Shown: in pieces, positions 17,496 to 25,131 of the stretch
How the letters are laid out: each line of letters opens with the position of its first letter
Position numbering within the stretch: position 1 is the first letter of the stretch
The notes under the pieces: model-generated
What the model saw: the letters and a program-made list of their open reading frames with translations, nothing else
The model's database searches: none
Told to the model about the DNA's origin: nothing
NCBI RefSeq assembly: GCF_000720725.1
Contig: NZ_JOCQ01000044.1
Location: 7,147 to 71,146 of the forward strand
Direction: 5' to 3'
Origin: Streptomyces rimosus subsp. rimosus
GTDB lineage: Bacteria; Actinomycetota; Actinomycetes; Streptomycetales; Streptomycetaceae
Length of the DNA: 64,000 bases
Made by a program: the position numbers and the translations under genes

Positions 17496-18532
17496 GGTGC
17501 GACCTTCCGGGCGGCGGCGTAGCGGTTGGCCGGGCGCGGCAGGCCGAGGTGCTCGCGCAGGGTCGCGCCCGGGTAGAAGCGGCGGAGCAGGCAGCGGTGC
17601 TGGAGTACCGGGACGGTGCCGTCGACGAGCCGGGCGAGGTCGCGCTCCGGGTCGGCGGGCCGCAGGTGGAAGCCGTCGCTCACACCGTCCGCGTGCCAGT
17701 CGCCGATCAGGTCGGCGAGCCCGACGGCGTCACCGGAGCAGTACAGCTCGACGGGCAGCGAGACGAGCACCCGCAGCCGGTCGGGGTCGCGGCCCAGGGC
17801 CCGGGTGCGTTCGCGCAGGTCGGCGCGGGCGTCACCGGCGGTGGCGGGGTCCTCGGCCCGTACGAGGGCCACGTCCGCGTGCGCCGCGGCCACCTCCCGG
17901 GCGGCCCGCGCGCTCGCGTCGACCACGACGACGGGGCGGCCCTGGGGCGGCCGGGGCGTGATGGCGGGGCCGCGCACGGAGAAGGACGAGCCGCGGAAGT
18001 CGACGTGGTGCAGCTTGTCGCGGTCGACGAACCGGCCGGTGGCCGCGTCACGGATCTCCGCGTCGTCCTCCCAGCTGTCCCACAGCCGGGCCGCCACGTC
18101 GGCGACCTCGCCGGCCTCCCGCCACAGCGCGTCGGCGGGCGCGGCGTCCCGGCGGCCGAAGAGCCGGGCCTCGGCGCGGGACCGGGACACCTCCACCGTC
18201 CAGCCCGCCCGGCCGCGGCTGACCCAGTCCAGGGTGTTGACCGCGGTCGAGACGTGGAACGGCTCGGTGTGGGTGGTGGTGACGGCCGGCACCAGGCCGA
18301 CGCGCCCGGTCGCGGGCGCGACCCGGGCCAGTACGGCGAGCGCGTCGGGCCCCGGCCGGGCGAAGGAGTCGCCGAGCGTGACGAAGTCCAGGGTGCCGCG
18401 CTCGGCGAGCCGGGCCAGCCGGACGTAGTGCTCCGGGTCGTACGCCTGCGGTCCGCGGCGGGCCCTGCGGGCCGGGCCGTCGAGCGCGAAGGCGAGGTGG
18501 AGGGGGCGCAGAGCGCACGGGGATGCGGGCAT
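17492..18532 (-). CDS. LLM class flavin-dependent oxidoreductase
   Basis: Luciferase-like protein of 346 aa. Visible: HLAFALDGP near residue 12, the AERGTLDFVTLGDSFARPGP strand near 43, STAVNTLDWVSRGRAGWTVE near 94, and FRGSSFSVRGPAI near 180. It ends with GATLREHLGLPRPANRY, the same closing motif as the 448-aa monooxygenase downstream. A GAAAGG site lies before ATG 18532. Two different LLM proteins in one operon suggest successive or two-component oxidations. The same frame stays open far upstream, but that part is antisense-like sequence over the FAD gene. Confidence 0.85.
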   Translation of the reverse strand: MPASPCALRPLHLAFALDGPARRARRGPQAYDPEHYVRLARLAERGTLDFVTLGDSFARPGPDALAVLARVAPATGRVGLVPAVTTTHTEPFHVSTAVNTLDWVSRGRAGWTVEVSRSRAEARLFGRRDAAPADALWREAGEVADVAARLWDSWEDDAEIRDAATGRFVDRDKLHHVDFRGSSFSVRGPAITPRPPQGRPVVVVDASARAAREVAAAHADVALVRAEDPATAGDARADLRERTRALGRDPDRLRVLVSLPVELYCSGDAVGLADLIGDWHADGVSDGFHLRPADPERDLARLVDGTVPVLQHRCLLRRFYPGATLREHLGLPRPANRYAAARKVAP

Positions 18533-18621
18533 GTGGGGGCCTTTCGTCGCTGGTCGCGGACTGCTGACGAGACTTCTGGGGAAGCGCGGGCAAGGCTCCT
18601 GCGGGCCGCCGGCGGAACTTC

Positions 18622-20469
18622 TCACCGCGGTGCGCCCCGCTCCGGTACGGCGTGCTCGCGCAGGAACCGGAGCAGGGCGCGCGCGGTGGCGTCGTTCTGC
18701 CGGAAGGCGGGCGCGTTCGTACGGGGCCGGGCGAAGGCGCCGGAAGCGCGGGCATCGGTGTACGGGCCGAGCGCGAAGCGGCGCGGGTGCGGCCGGCCGG
18801 CGCGGTCGAGCACCCGGCCGTCGCGGGGATCGACGGCGAGCAGGCCGGTGTGGGTGGAGGCGGCGCCGTCGTCGTACAGACCGCGCAACAGGGCGTCCTT
18901 CGTACCCGTCACGGTCGGCTCCGGGAGCCGCGCCTCCACCAGCGCGCGGGCCTCGGCCAGCACGCCCGGCGCGCTGCTGCCGCGGGCCCGGAACACCCCG
19001 CGCTCCGGGTCGGCGGTGACGGTGAGTCCGGCACCGAGGAAGCGCACCACACCGGCCCGGGACAGCGCGAGCAGCTGCCGTAGCCGCGGCCCCGGCGGCC
19101 CGGAGGCCAGGTAGCTGAAGAAGCCGTGCCACCAGGGGCCGTGGTCCCCGAGGCGGGTGAGCTGGCCGTATACGGACAGCAGGGCGAGGAAGACCGCCAG
19201 GTCGGGGCTGTGCGTGGGGTCGTGGCGGCGGGCGAGGTCGGCCTCGATGTAGGAGCGTAAGCCGTCTTGGAGGGCGTCCGCGTCCCGGTAGCGGACGTCC
19301 GCGAGGGGCCGGTCCAGGGCGGCCAGGTCGAGATGGTCCGCCGGATCGGGTACGGCGGCGGCGATCAGCTCCCGCTGTTCGGCGCTGAGCGGCTCGGCGG
19401 CGGCGTACTTCTCCTCGAACGCGGTCCAGTCGGCGCGGACGCGCTCCGGGTGGGCGGTGAAGAGGCGGTGGTAGTGGGCGAAGCCCAGTTCCTTGTCGAT
19501 GAGCGGCCAGGCGTCGCGCCGGAAGTCGAAGCCGTCCGGGCGGGCGAGCAGCGCGTCGACCTGTGCGGGACCGAAGAAGCGGGGCAGTGGGGGCCGTTCG
19601 CCCTGCCAGGTGTAGCCGAGCTTGGCGTGGTACGGGATGCCGCGCCGCGAACCGACGTACAGCACCGGCTCCTTGCCGGACGGCCGGTACACCGGCCCGC
19701 CGTCCGGGCCCGGTGCGTACGAACCGCCGCGCCCTTCGGTGAGCAGCACCATCAGGTCCACGAAGGCCAGCCCTAAGCCGCGCACGATCACCGGCTCGCC
19801 GGGGCCCAGCCCGGCCAGGTCCGTGTCTGCCGTGAAGCCCGCCGGTAGATAGGCCAGTTGGTGGTCCGCCGCGAAGGCGGTCAGCGCGCGCTGTTCCGGC
19901 GGCGGCTGGGCGTCGAGGTGGCCGAGGGCGAGGACGACGAGGTCGGCGACGAGCGGTGTGGGGCTGCCCTCCAGCCACACCTGCTGCCGTCCGTCGCGCG
20001 GGCCCGCGACACGTACCGCGCGGCGGCGGTGCACGTGGACGGTGACGCCGGGCGGCAGCGCGGCCACCACGTGCTCGTACACCCACTCCAGGTAGGCGCT
20101 CTGCACCTGCCGCCCGGCGAAGCCCTGCGGCCCTAACCCGGCGATGTCGGGAAGCAGTTCGCGGCCCACGGAGATCTCACCCATACGTACCAGGGCGGCC
20201 CACTCGGCGAGCGAGGGCCCGGCCCGTACCGGCCCCTCCTGCTCGACCGATGCGTCGGTGAACATCGTGACGTCCTCGGCCATGGAGTTCATCCACAGCA
20301 GCGGGGACTGGTCGCGGCGCCAGACGCGTCCGCCGCCGGGCGGGTAGGGGTCGACCAGGTGCAGGTCGAGCGGGGCGGTGCCGTACAGCTCGGGGGCGTT
20401 GGCGGCGAGACGTTCGACCAGGCCGGTGCCGCGCGGGCCCGCGCCGACGAGCACGACGGCGGGTCTCAC
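18622..20469 (-). CDS. FAD/NAD(P)-binding protein of the flavin operon
   Basis: Flavoprotein of 615 aa in the FAD-NAD(P)-binding family. It starts with the Rossmann motif VLVGAGPRGTGLVERLA and continues with LHLVDPYPPGGGRVW, LLWMNSMAEDVTMFTD and VADLVVLALGHLDAQP (second nucleotide region). It heads the monooxygenase operon, with an 89-bp gap to the next gene. Start choice is uncertain. GTG 20469 places the Rossmann motif at the N-terminus and overlaps the stop of a short upstream frame; GTG 20631 would add 54 Pro/Ala-rich residues without a ribosome site. It could supply reduced flavin or oxidise a sulfur compound itself; which is unknown. Confidence 0.78.
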   Translation of the reverse strand: MRPAVVLVGAGPRGTGLVERLAANAPELYGTAPLDLHLVDPYPPGGGRVWRRDQSPLLWMNSMAEDVTMFTDASVEQEGPVRAGPSLAEWAALVRMGEISVGRELLPDIAGLGPQGFAGRQVQSAYLEWVYEHVVAALPPGVTVHVHRRRAVRVAGPRDGRQQVWLEGSPTPLVADLVVLALGHLDAQPPPEQRALTAFAADHQLAYLPAGFTADTDLAGLGPGEPVIVRGLGLAFVDLMVLLTEGRGGSYAPGPDGGPVYRPSGKEPVLYVGSRRGIPYHAKLGYTWQGERPPLPRFFGPAQVDALLARPDGFDFRRDAWPLIDKELGFAHYHRLFTAHPERVRADWTAFEEKYAAAEPLSAEQRELIAAAVPDPADHLDLAALDRPLADVRYRDADALQDGLRSYIEADLARRHDPTHSPDLAVFLALLSVYGQLTRLGDHGPWWHGFFSYLASGPPGPRLRQLLALSRAGVVRFLGAGLTVTADPERGVFRARGSSAPGVLAEARALVEARLPEPTVTGTKDALLRGLYDDGAASTHTGLLAVDPRDGRVLDRAGRPHPRRFALGPYTDARASGAFARPRTNAPAFRQNDATARALLRFLREHAVPERGAPR

Positions 20470-20573
20470 CGGGCACCGGTCCGGCGCCGCGCGGAGGGGG
20501 CCGGGGGAAGCGGGAGACGGTGCGGGGGGCGCGGGGACGGCGGGGCGTCCGCCGCGCGGTGGTTCGCAGGCAT
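20466..20573 (-). CDS. Possible 35-aa upstream reading frame coupled to the FAD gene
   Basis: ATG 20573 has an ACGGAG site nine bases upstream. The frame encodes a Pro/Arg-rich peptide of 35 aa and its TGA overlaps the GTG of the FAD gene by four bases. GTG 20469 itself has no ribosome site, so translation by coupling would explain the start. It could equally be chance in GC-rich sequence. Confidence 0.3.
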   Translation of the reverse strand: MPANHRAADAPPSPRPPHRLPLPPAPSARRRTGAR

Positions 20574-20679
20574 GCGTGAAGGCTCCGTGGATGCGGTGAT
20601 CCCACTGGGGGAGGTGAACGCCTTCACACACCGGCCGGGGCCGGGAACAGGCCGCGCCCCTCAGCGCAGCCGGACCTTG

Positions 20680-20710
20680 AGGTTAAGCGGCGAACGGCCC
20701 CGCGTGTCAA
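20680..20710 (-). promoter_or_regulatory. Promoter of the FAD-monooxygenase operon
   Basis: On the minus strand, -35 TTGACA (complement of 20705-20710), then TTAACC or TAACCT at 20686-20680, spacing 18-19. Both hexamers are close to the vegetative consensus and directly precede the operon. Confidence 0.6.
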
Positions 20711-20746
20711 GGCTGTCCGGATCGTGAGCAGCGCGTCTCATGACGG

Positions 20747-20775
20747 TTGACGGAAAACCGGATGCCTGTTCCACT
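20747..20775 (+). promoter_or_regulatory. Possible promoter of the cysteine leader
   Basis: TTGACG at 20747-20752, spacer 17, weak -10 TCCACT at 20770-20775. Transcription would begin at or next to the leader ATG (20783), giving a leaderless message, which fits the lack of a ribosome site. Confidence 0.4.
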
Positions 20776-20782
20776 TGGCCGC

Positions 20783-20854
20783 ATGGACTCATGGCAGCGG
20801 CTGGTCACCCGCGACCACATCGACTTCGGTCGTGTGTGGTCGTCCTCCTGTTGA
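20783..20854 (+). CDS. Cysteine-terminated leader peptide (attenuator)
   Basis: A 23-codon frame encoding MDSWQRLVTRDHIDFGRVWSSS followed by Cys, then TGA. The LVTRDHIDFGRVWSS pattern and the final Cys before the stop are the hallmark of actinobacterial 'putative leader peptides' that precede sulfur-assimilation genes. A GC hairpin starts 16 nt after the stop (20871-20896), as expected for an attenuator. It is on the opposite strand from the monooxygenase operon, and the next gene in its direction is the sepF-like gene 537 nt away. The target is therefore unclear. Confidence 0.72.
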   Translation: MDSWQRLVTRDHIDFGRVWSSSC

Positions 20855-21391
20855 GCTGACGCCCTGCCCCGGCCCGCCGGCCTTTCCGGCCGGGCCCGCG
20901 GCGCGCCGCCTTCCCTCCGCCGCGCCTTCACACACCCGCGCCCGCCGGCGCACCCTCCCCTCGCAGCACCGCCGCACCCTCCGGGCCGCCACGGCCCGGA
21001 GACCAAGATTGTCGATAAATCTCTTCCCATCGCGGCCTGCCCCGGCAGACCGGTCAACACCGCGCCTCCGGCAAGCGGCCGACCGGGTTCATCCGGCCCC
21101 TCGTACGGGGTCGGCCGGGGCGTCGTTCGCGCACGAACCGTTCGCATTCCGTCCGGTTTGCAGCGGGAAACGACCGGGTACCGGTCCGGCACTGGACGTT
21201 CCGACACTCGATGTGACAGCCTTCACACGGTCAGTTTCCGCGACTCCCCCCGGTTCTGACGCCATGCCACCCTCTTTGCACCAGATGTGTCACGAACCCC
21301 CCGTGCGGCGGCTATCCACTTGGCAGAGCATCCGCATCATGGACGACGATAGAGGTGCGGACACACGGACCGCGGGTGAGAGGAGGCGTCA
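20855..21391. other. 537 bp between the cysteine leader and the sepF-like gene
   Basis: Apart from the leader hairpin at its left end, no gene is seen; frames here lack ribosome sites. It must carry the sepF-like promoter. The composition drops in GC near 21000-21020 (AAGATTGTCGATAAATCTC). Confidence 0.5.
20871..20896 (+). terminator. Attenuator-type hairpin after the leader peptide
   Basis: GGCCCGCCGG (20871-20880) pairs with CCGG-C-CGGGCC (20886-20896), one bulged C, loop CCTTT. Its place 16 nt after a Cys-ended leader peptide suggests ribosome-controlled termination. Confidence 0.6.
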
Positions 21392-21844
21392 ATGGGATCG
21401 GTACGCAAGGCAAGCGCCTGGCTGGGCCTCGTCGACGACAACGATGACGAGCGCTACTACGACGACGACTACGCCGAGGGGTCCGAGCCCGGCAGCACCG
21501 GGAGCAACCCCTGGGTGACCGACCCGCGCGTCCAGGTCGCCGAGGAGAGCGCCCAGGACCAGGGCACCCGCATCGCCACCGTCACCCCGGACGGCTTCCG
21601 GGACGCCCGCGGCATCGGGGAGCTGTTCCGCGAGGGCATCCCCGTCATCGTCAACCTGACCGCCATGGAGTCCGCCGACGCCAAGCGGGTGGTGGACTTC
21701 GCGGCCGGGCTGACGTTCGGGCTGCGCGGCTCCATCGAGCGGGTCGCCACCCGGGTCTTCCTGCTCACCCCGGCCGACTACCGGATCCTCAACGGTGAGC
21801 CCGGCCGGCGCCGCGGCGAGGGCGGCTTCTTCAACCAGAGCTGA
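21392..21844 (+). CDS. SepF-like cell division/shape protein
   Basis: Cytosolic SepF-domain protein, 150 aa. N-terminal amphipathic segment (VRKASAWLGLVDD), an acidic Tyr/Asp-rich linker (residues 17-30), then the SepF fold from about 60 (RIATVTPDGFRDARGIGELF, VIVNLTAMESADAKRVVDFA, GSIERVATRVFLLTP). It stands apart from the division cluster, like the SepF-like (Sfl) proteins of Streptomyces. GAGAGGAGG sits ideally before ATG 21392. It is convergent with the acyl-CoA dehydrogenase gene across a strong hairpin. Confidence 0.9.
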   Translation: MGSVRKASAWLGLVDDNDDERYYDDDYAEGSEPGSTGSNPWVTDPRVQVAEESAQDQGTRIATVTPDGFRDARGIGELFREGIPVIVNLTAMESADAKRVVDFAAGLTFGLRGSIERVATRVFLLTPADYRILNGEPGRRRGEGGFFNQS

Positions 21845-21868
21845 CCCGGGGGCCCGGTCCGGCCCACC

Positions 21869-21900
21869 GGGCCGGCGGGCGCCGTGCAGCCCGCCGGCCC
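21869..21900. terminator. Bidirectional terminator sepF-like/acyl-CoA dehydrogenase
   Basis: GGGCCGGCGGGC (21869-21880) pairs perfectly with 21889-21900 around an 8-nt loop between convergent genes. Confidence 0.8.
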
Positions 21901-21913
21901 CGGCCGGCCCCGC

Positions 21914-23110
21914 TCACCGGAACGCGTCGAGCCCGGTGAGCGCCTTGCCCAGCACGAGCTGGTGCATCTCGACGGTGCCCTCGTAGGTGAGCACCGATTC
22001 CAGGTTCGTCGCGTGCCGCATGACGGGGTACTCCAGCGAGATCCCGTTCGCGCCCAGGATCGTCCGGGCCGTCCGGCAGATCTCGATCGCTTCCCGTACG
22101 TTGTTGAGCTTGCCGAAGCTGATCTGCTCCGGCCGCAGCCGCCCCGCGTCGAAGCGCTGCCCCAGGTGGTGGGCGAGCAGCAGGCCCTTGTGCAGTTCCA
22201 CGGCCATGTCGGCCAGCTTGGCCTGGGTGAGCTGGAAGCCGCCGATGGGCCGGCCGAACTGCTCGCGGGTACGGGCGTAGTCCAGCGCCGCCTCGAAGCT
22301 GGCCCGCGCGGCGCCCATCGAGCCCCACACGATCCCGTACCGGGCGTGGCCCAGGCAGCGCAGCGGGCCGCCCAGCCCCTTGGCGCCGGGCAGCACCGCG
22401 TCGGCCGGCAGCCGCACCCCGTCCAGGACGAGTTCACTGGTGACCGAGGCACGCAGCGACCACTTATGGGTGATCTCGGGCGCGGAGAAGCCGGGGGTGC
22501 CGGCCGGGACGAGGAAGCCGCGGATGCCGTCGTCGGTCTGCGCCCAGACCACCGCGACCCCGGCCACCGACCCGTTGGTGATCCACATCTTGCGGCCGGT
22601 CAGCACCCAGTCGGTGCCGTCCCGCTTGGCGTGGGTGCGCATGTTGCCCGGGTCGGAGCCGTGGTCCGGCTCGGTCAGGCCGAAGCAGCCGATGACCTCG
22701 CCGGACGCCATGTCCGGCAGCCAGCGCTGCTTCTGCTCCTCGGAGCCGAAGCGCCAGATCGCGTACATGGCGAGCGAGCCCTGTACGGAGACCAGCGAGC
22801 GGATGCCGGAGTCGGCCGCCTCCAGCTCCAGGCAGGCCAGGCCGTACTGGACGTGCGAGGCGCCCGCGCAGCCGTAGCCGCTCAGCGCCATGCCCAGGGC
22901 GCCGAGGGAGCCCAGTTCGCGGGCGAGCTCCCGGATGCCGGGCAGCTCGCCGCGCTCGTACCACTCGGCGATGTGCGGCAGCACCCGGTCGCCGGCCCAG
23001 CGGCGGACGGTCTCGCGGACCGCCCGGTCCTCGTCGGAGAGCAGGTCGTCGATGCCCAGCGGGTCGGCCGGGTCGAAGGGCGGGAGCTGCGGGGACGGGG
23101 GTGCGGACAT
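21914..23110 (-). CDS. Acyl-CoA dehydrogenase, glutaryl-CoA dehydrogenase-like
   Basis: FAD-dependent acyl-CoA dehydrogenase, 398 aa. Visible: CFGLTEPDHGSDPGNMRTHA near residue 160, KMWITNGSVAG near 190, the GARYG-type flavin segment GHARYGIVWGSMGAARASFE near 273, and LESVLTYEGTVEMHQLVLG near 377, with the catalytic Glu in YEGT as in glutaryl-CoA dehydrogenases. The role would be oxidation and decarboxylation of glutaryl-CoA from lysine or tryptophan breakdown; a short-branched acyl-CoA substrate is the alternative. ATG 23110 with GGAGG upstream fixes the start. Confidence 0.88.
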   Translation of the reverse strand: MSAPPSPQLPPFDPADPLGIDDLLSDEDRAVRETVRRWAGDRVLPHIAEWYERGELPGIRELARELGSLGALGMALSGYGCAGASHVQYGLACLELEAADSGIRSLVSVQGSLAMYAIWRFGSEEQKQRWLPDMASGEVIGCFGLTEPDHGSDPGNMRTHAKRDGTDWVLTGRKMWITNGSVAGVAVVWAQTDDGIRGFLVPAGTPGFSAPEITHKWSLRASVTSELVLDGVRLPADAVLPGAKGLGGPLRCLGHARYGIVWGSMGAARASFEAALDYARTREQFGRPIGGFQLTQAKLADMAVELHKGLLLAHHLGQRFDAGRLRPEQISFGKLNNVREAIEICRTARTILGANGISLEYPVMRHATNLESVLTYEGTVEMHQLVLGKALTGLDAFR

Positions 23111-23302
23111 GGCGGGGCCTCCGGTGGCTGCGCGAACCCGAAAACTAGCGGTGTTAGTTATCCGGTTCCGACGGTACGGCCGCCCGCGGCGCGGCGGCAA
23201 GGGCCACCGCCGCACGGGAACGCCCCGGTCAGCGCCGTACGCCTGCGCCGTACGGGAGGACGGCCCCGGTCAGCGCCGTACGCGCCGGTACGCCCGCGCC
23301 GC

Positions 23303-24919
23303 TCACCGTCCGGTGTTCGCGGGCGCGGGCTCCGCGTCGCGGTGCGCGTCCCCGTCGGTCCGGTCCCCCGCGTCCGCCGCTCGGCGCGGCAGCCGCAGCG
23401 CGATCAGCGCGCCGACCAGCAGCAGCACGGCGCTGGTGACGAGCGTGACGTGCAGCCCGTGCACGAAGGAGCCCTGCGCGGCGTCGCGCAGGACGGACCG
23501 GGCCGGGCCGCCGAGCGTCGAGGCGACCTTGTACGCCTCCCCCAGGGAGTGCGCGGCCGAACCGGCGGCACTCTCCGGGACACCGGCCACATGGGACAGC
23601 CCCGGGGCGTAGGCGGCGTTCATGACACTGCCGAGCAGGGCCACGCCGATGCCGGCGCCGAGCTGGTACGAGGTCTCGCCGATGGCCGCCGCGCCGCCCG
23701 CCTGGTCGGCGGGGGCCTCGCTGAGCATCGACTCGTAGGCGCCGAAGAGCGTGCTCTGGAAGCCGAAGCCGAGCAGCACGAAGCCCAGGACGAGCAGCCA
23801 GGGGCGGTCCGTCTCGTCCATCGCGGTCAGGCAGAGCACCGCCGCCGCGGTGAGCACGAAGCCCAGCGAGACCATCGCCTTGGGTCCGACGGCCTGGAGG
23901 ACCTTCGAACCGGTCAGCCCGGCGGCCATCGCCGAGAAGACCAGCGGCAGCATCCGCAGCCCGGTCTCCAGCGGGCTCAGGCCCAGCACGAGCTGGAGGT
24001 ACTGCACCGCTATCAGCTGGAGCCCGACGAGGGCGAGCATCGCCAGCACGATGCAGCCCACGGAGGTGCCGAAGGCCGGGCGGGCGAACAGCCGCATGTC
24101 GATCAGCGGGTGCGCGCGCCTGCGCTGGCGCCGTACGAAGACGATCAGCAGCACGGTGCCGAGCAGGATCGAACCCAGCGTGGTCGGGCCGATCAGCGCC
24201 TCGCCGCTGCCGATGCGCTTGACGCCGAGGACGACGCCGAGCACGCCGAGCGCCGCGACGACCGCGCCGACGGTGTCCCAGGGCCCGTTGCGCTCGCCCC
24301 GGGACTCCGGCAGCAGCCAGCGGCCTATCAGGGCCATGACCGCCATCATCGGGATGTTGATCAGGAAGACCGAGCCCCACCAGAAGTTCTCGACGAGGAA
24401 GCCGCCGAGGACCGGGCCCACCGCGGCGCCCACCGCGGCCACCGCGCTCCACACGCCGATCGCGACCGCCCGTTCACGCCGGTCGGGAAAAACCTGGCGC
24501 AGGATGGACAGCGTGGCCGGCATGATCATCGCGCCGCCGATGCCGAGCAGCGCGCGGGCGGTCATCAGGATCTGCGGGTTGGGGGCCAGCGCGGCGGCGG
24601 CCGAGGCCGCGCCGAACAGGCCGTAGCCCATGAGCAGGATGCGGCGGCGGCCCACCCGGTCGCCGAGCGTGCCGAAGAGGATGAGCAGGGACGCCGCGAT
24701 CAGCGGGTAGATGTCCACGATCCACAGCAGTTCCACCGGCCCCGGGCGCAGGTCCTCGGTGACCGAGGGCACCGCCACGTACAGGATGGTGGTGTCCAGC
24801 GCGACGAACAGCAGGCTGACGCAGAGCACGACCAGAACGGTCCAGCGGCCCGCGCCGACGCCTCCAAGCCGGGGAACACCCGCCGTCCGCTCGTCGCCGG
24901 ACGTGGTCGTCCCGGACAT
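23303..24919 (-). CDS. MFS transporter, DHA2 (14-TMS) drug exporter family
   Basis: Inner-membrane proton-driven exporter, 538 aa, about 14 hydrophobic segments. Family motifs: LDTTILYVAVPSV near residue 45, GTLGDRVGRRRILLMGYGLF near 85, RALLGIGGAMIMPATLSIL near 121, and motif C as GPVLGGFLVENFWWGSVFLI near 167. ATG 24919 with a perfect AGGAGG seven bases upstream fixes the start. The substrate (antibiotic, dye or metabolite) is unknown. No regulator is adjacent. Confidence 0.92.
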   Translation of the reverse strand: MSGTTTSGDERTAGVPRLGGVGAGRWTVLVVLCVSLLFVALDTTILYVAVPSVTEDLRPGPVELLWIVDIYPLIAASLLILFGTLGDRVGRRRILLMGYGLFGAASAAAALAPNPQILMTARALLGIGGAMIMPATLSILRQVFPDRRERAVAIGVWSAVAAVGAAVGPVLGGFLVENFWWGSVFLINIPMMAVMALIGRWLLPESRGERNGPWDTVGAVVAALGVLGVVLGVKRIGSGEALIGPTTLGSILLGTVLLIVFVRRQRRRAHPLIDMRLFARPAFGTSVGCIVLAMLALVGLQLIAVQYLQLVLGLSPLETGLRMLPLVFSAMAAGLTGSKVLQAVGPKAMVSLGFVLTAAAVLCLTAMDETDRPWLLVLGFVLLGFGFQSTLFGAYESMLSEAPADQAGGAAAIGETSYQLGAGIGVALLGSVMNAAYAPGLSHVAGVPESAAGSAAHSLGEAYKVASTLGGPARSVLRDAAQGSFVHGLHVTLVTSAVLLLVGALIALRLPRRAADAGDRTDGDAHRDAEPAPANTGR

Positions 24920-25131
24920 TCGCGTACCTCCTGTCATGCTCTCGCGGCCGCGTGCCGGGGCGCGAAGGCGCTCCGGCAGAACCGGCGGCACGGGCGAGTT
25001 GAGACGTCAGACTACGCGAGTCGCGTGACGTGACGCGTGGCTCACCCCACGATGAGACGCTCATCGCAGGGCCCGGCGGTTCCCATACCCGCTGACGGGC
25101 GGCGGGTACCGGCCGCGGGATAATCGACCGG

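Noticed and set aside
18533..20086. Upstream extension of the 346-aa LLM gene to 864 codons
   Set aside because: The extension is an alternate-frame reading of the FAD gene, low complexity, without a ribosome site at its start.
20470..20631. GTG 20631 as the FAD gene start
   Set aside because: No ribosome site and 54 Pro/Ala-rich residues before the Rossmann motif; kept only as an alternative.
21884..25033. 1049-codon frame on the + strand
   Set aside because: Antisense to the acyl-CoA dehydrogenase and MFS genes; composition is typical of a shadow frame in GC-rich DNA.
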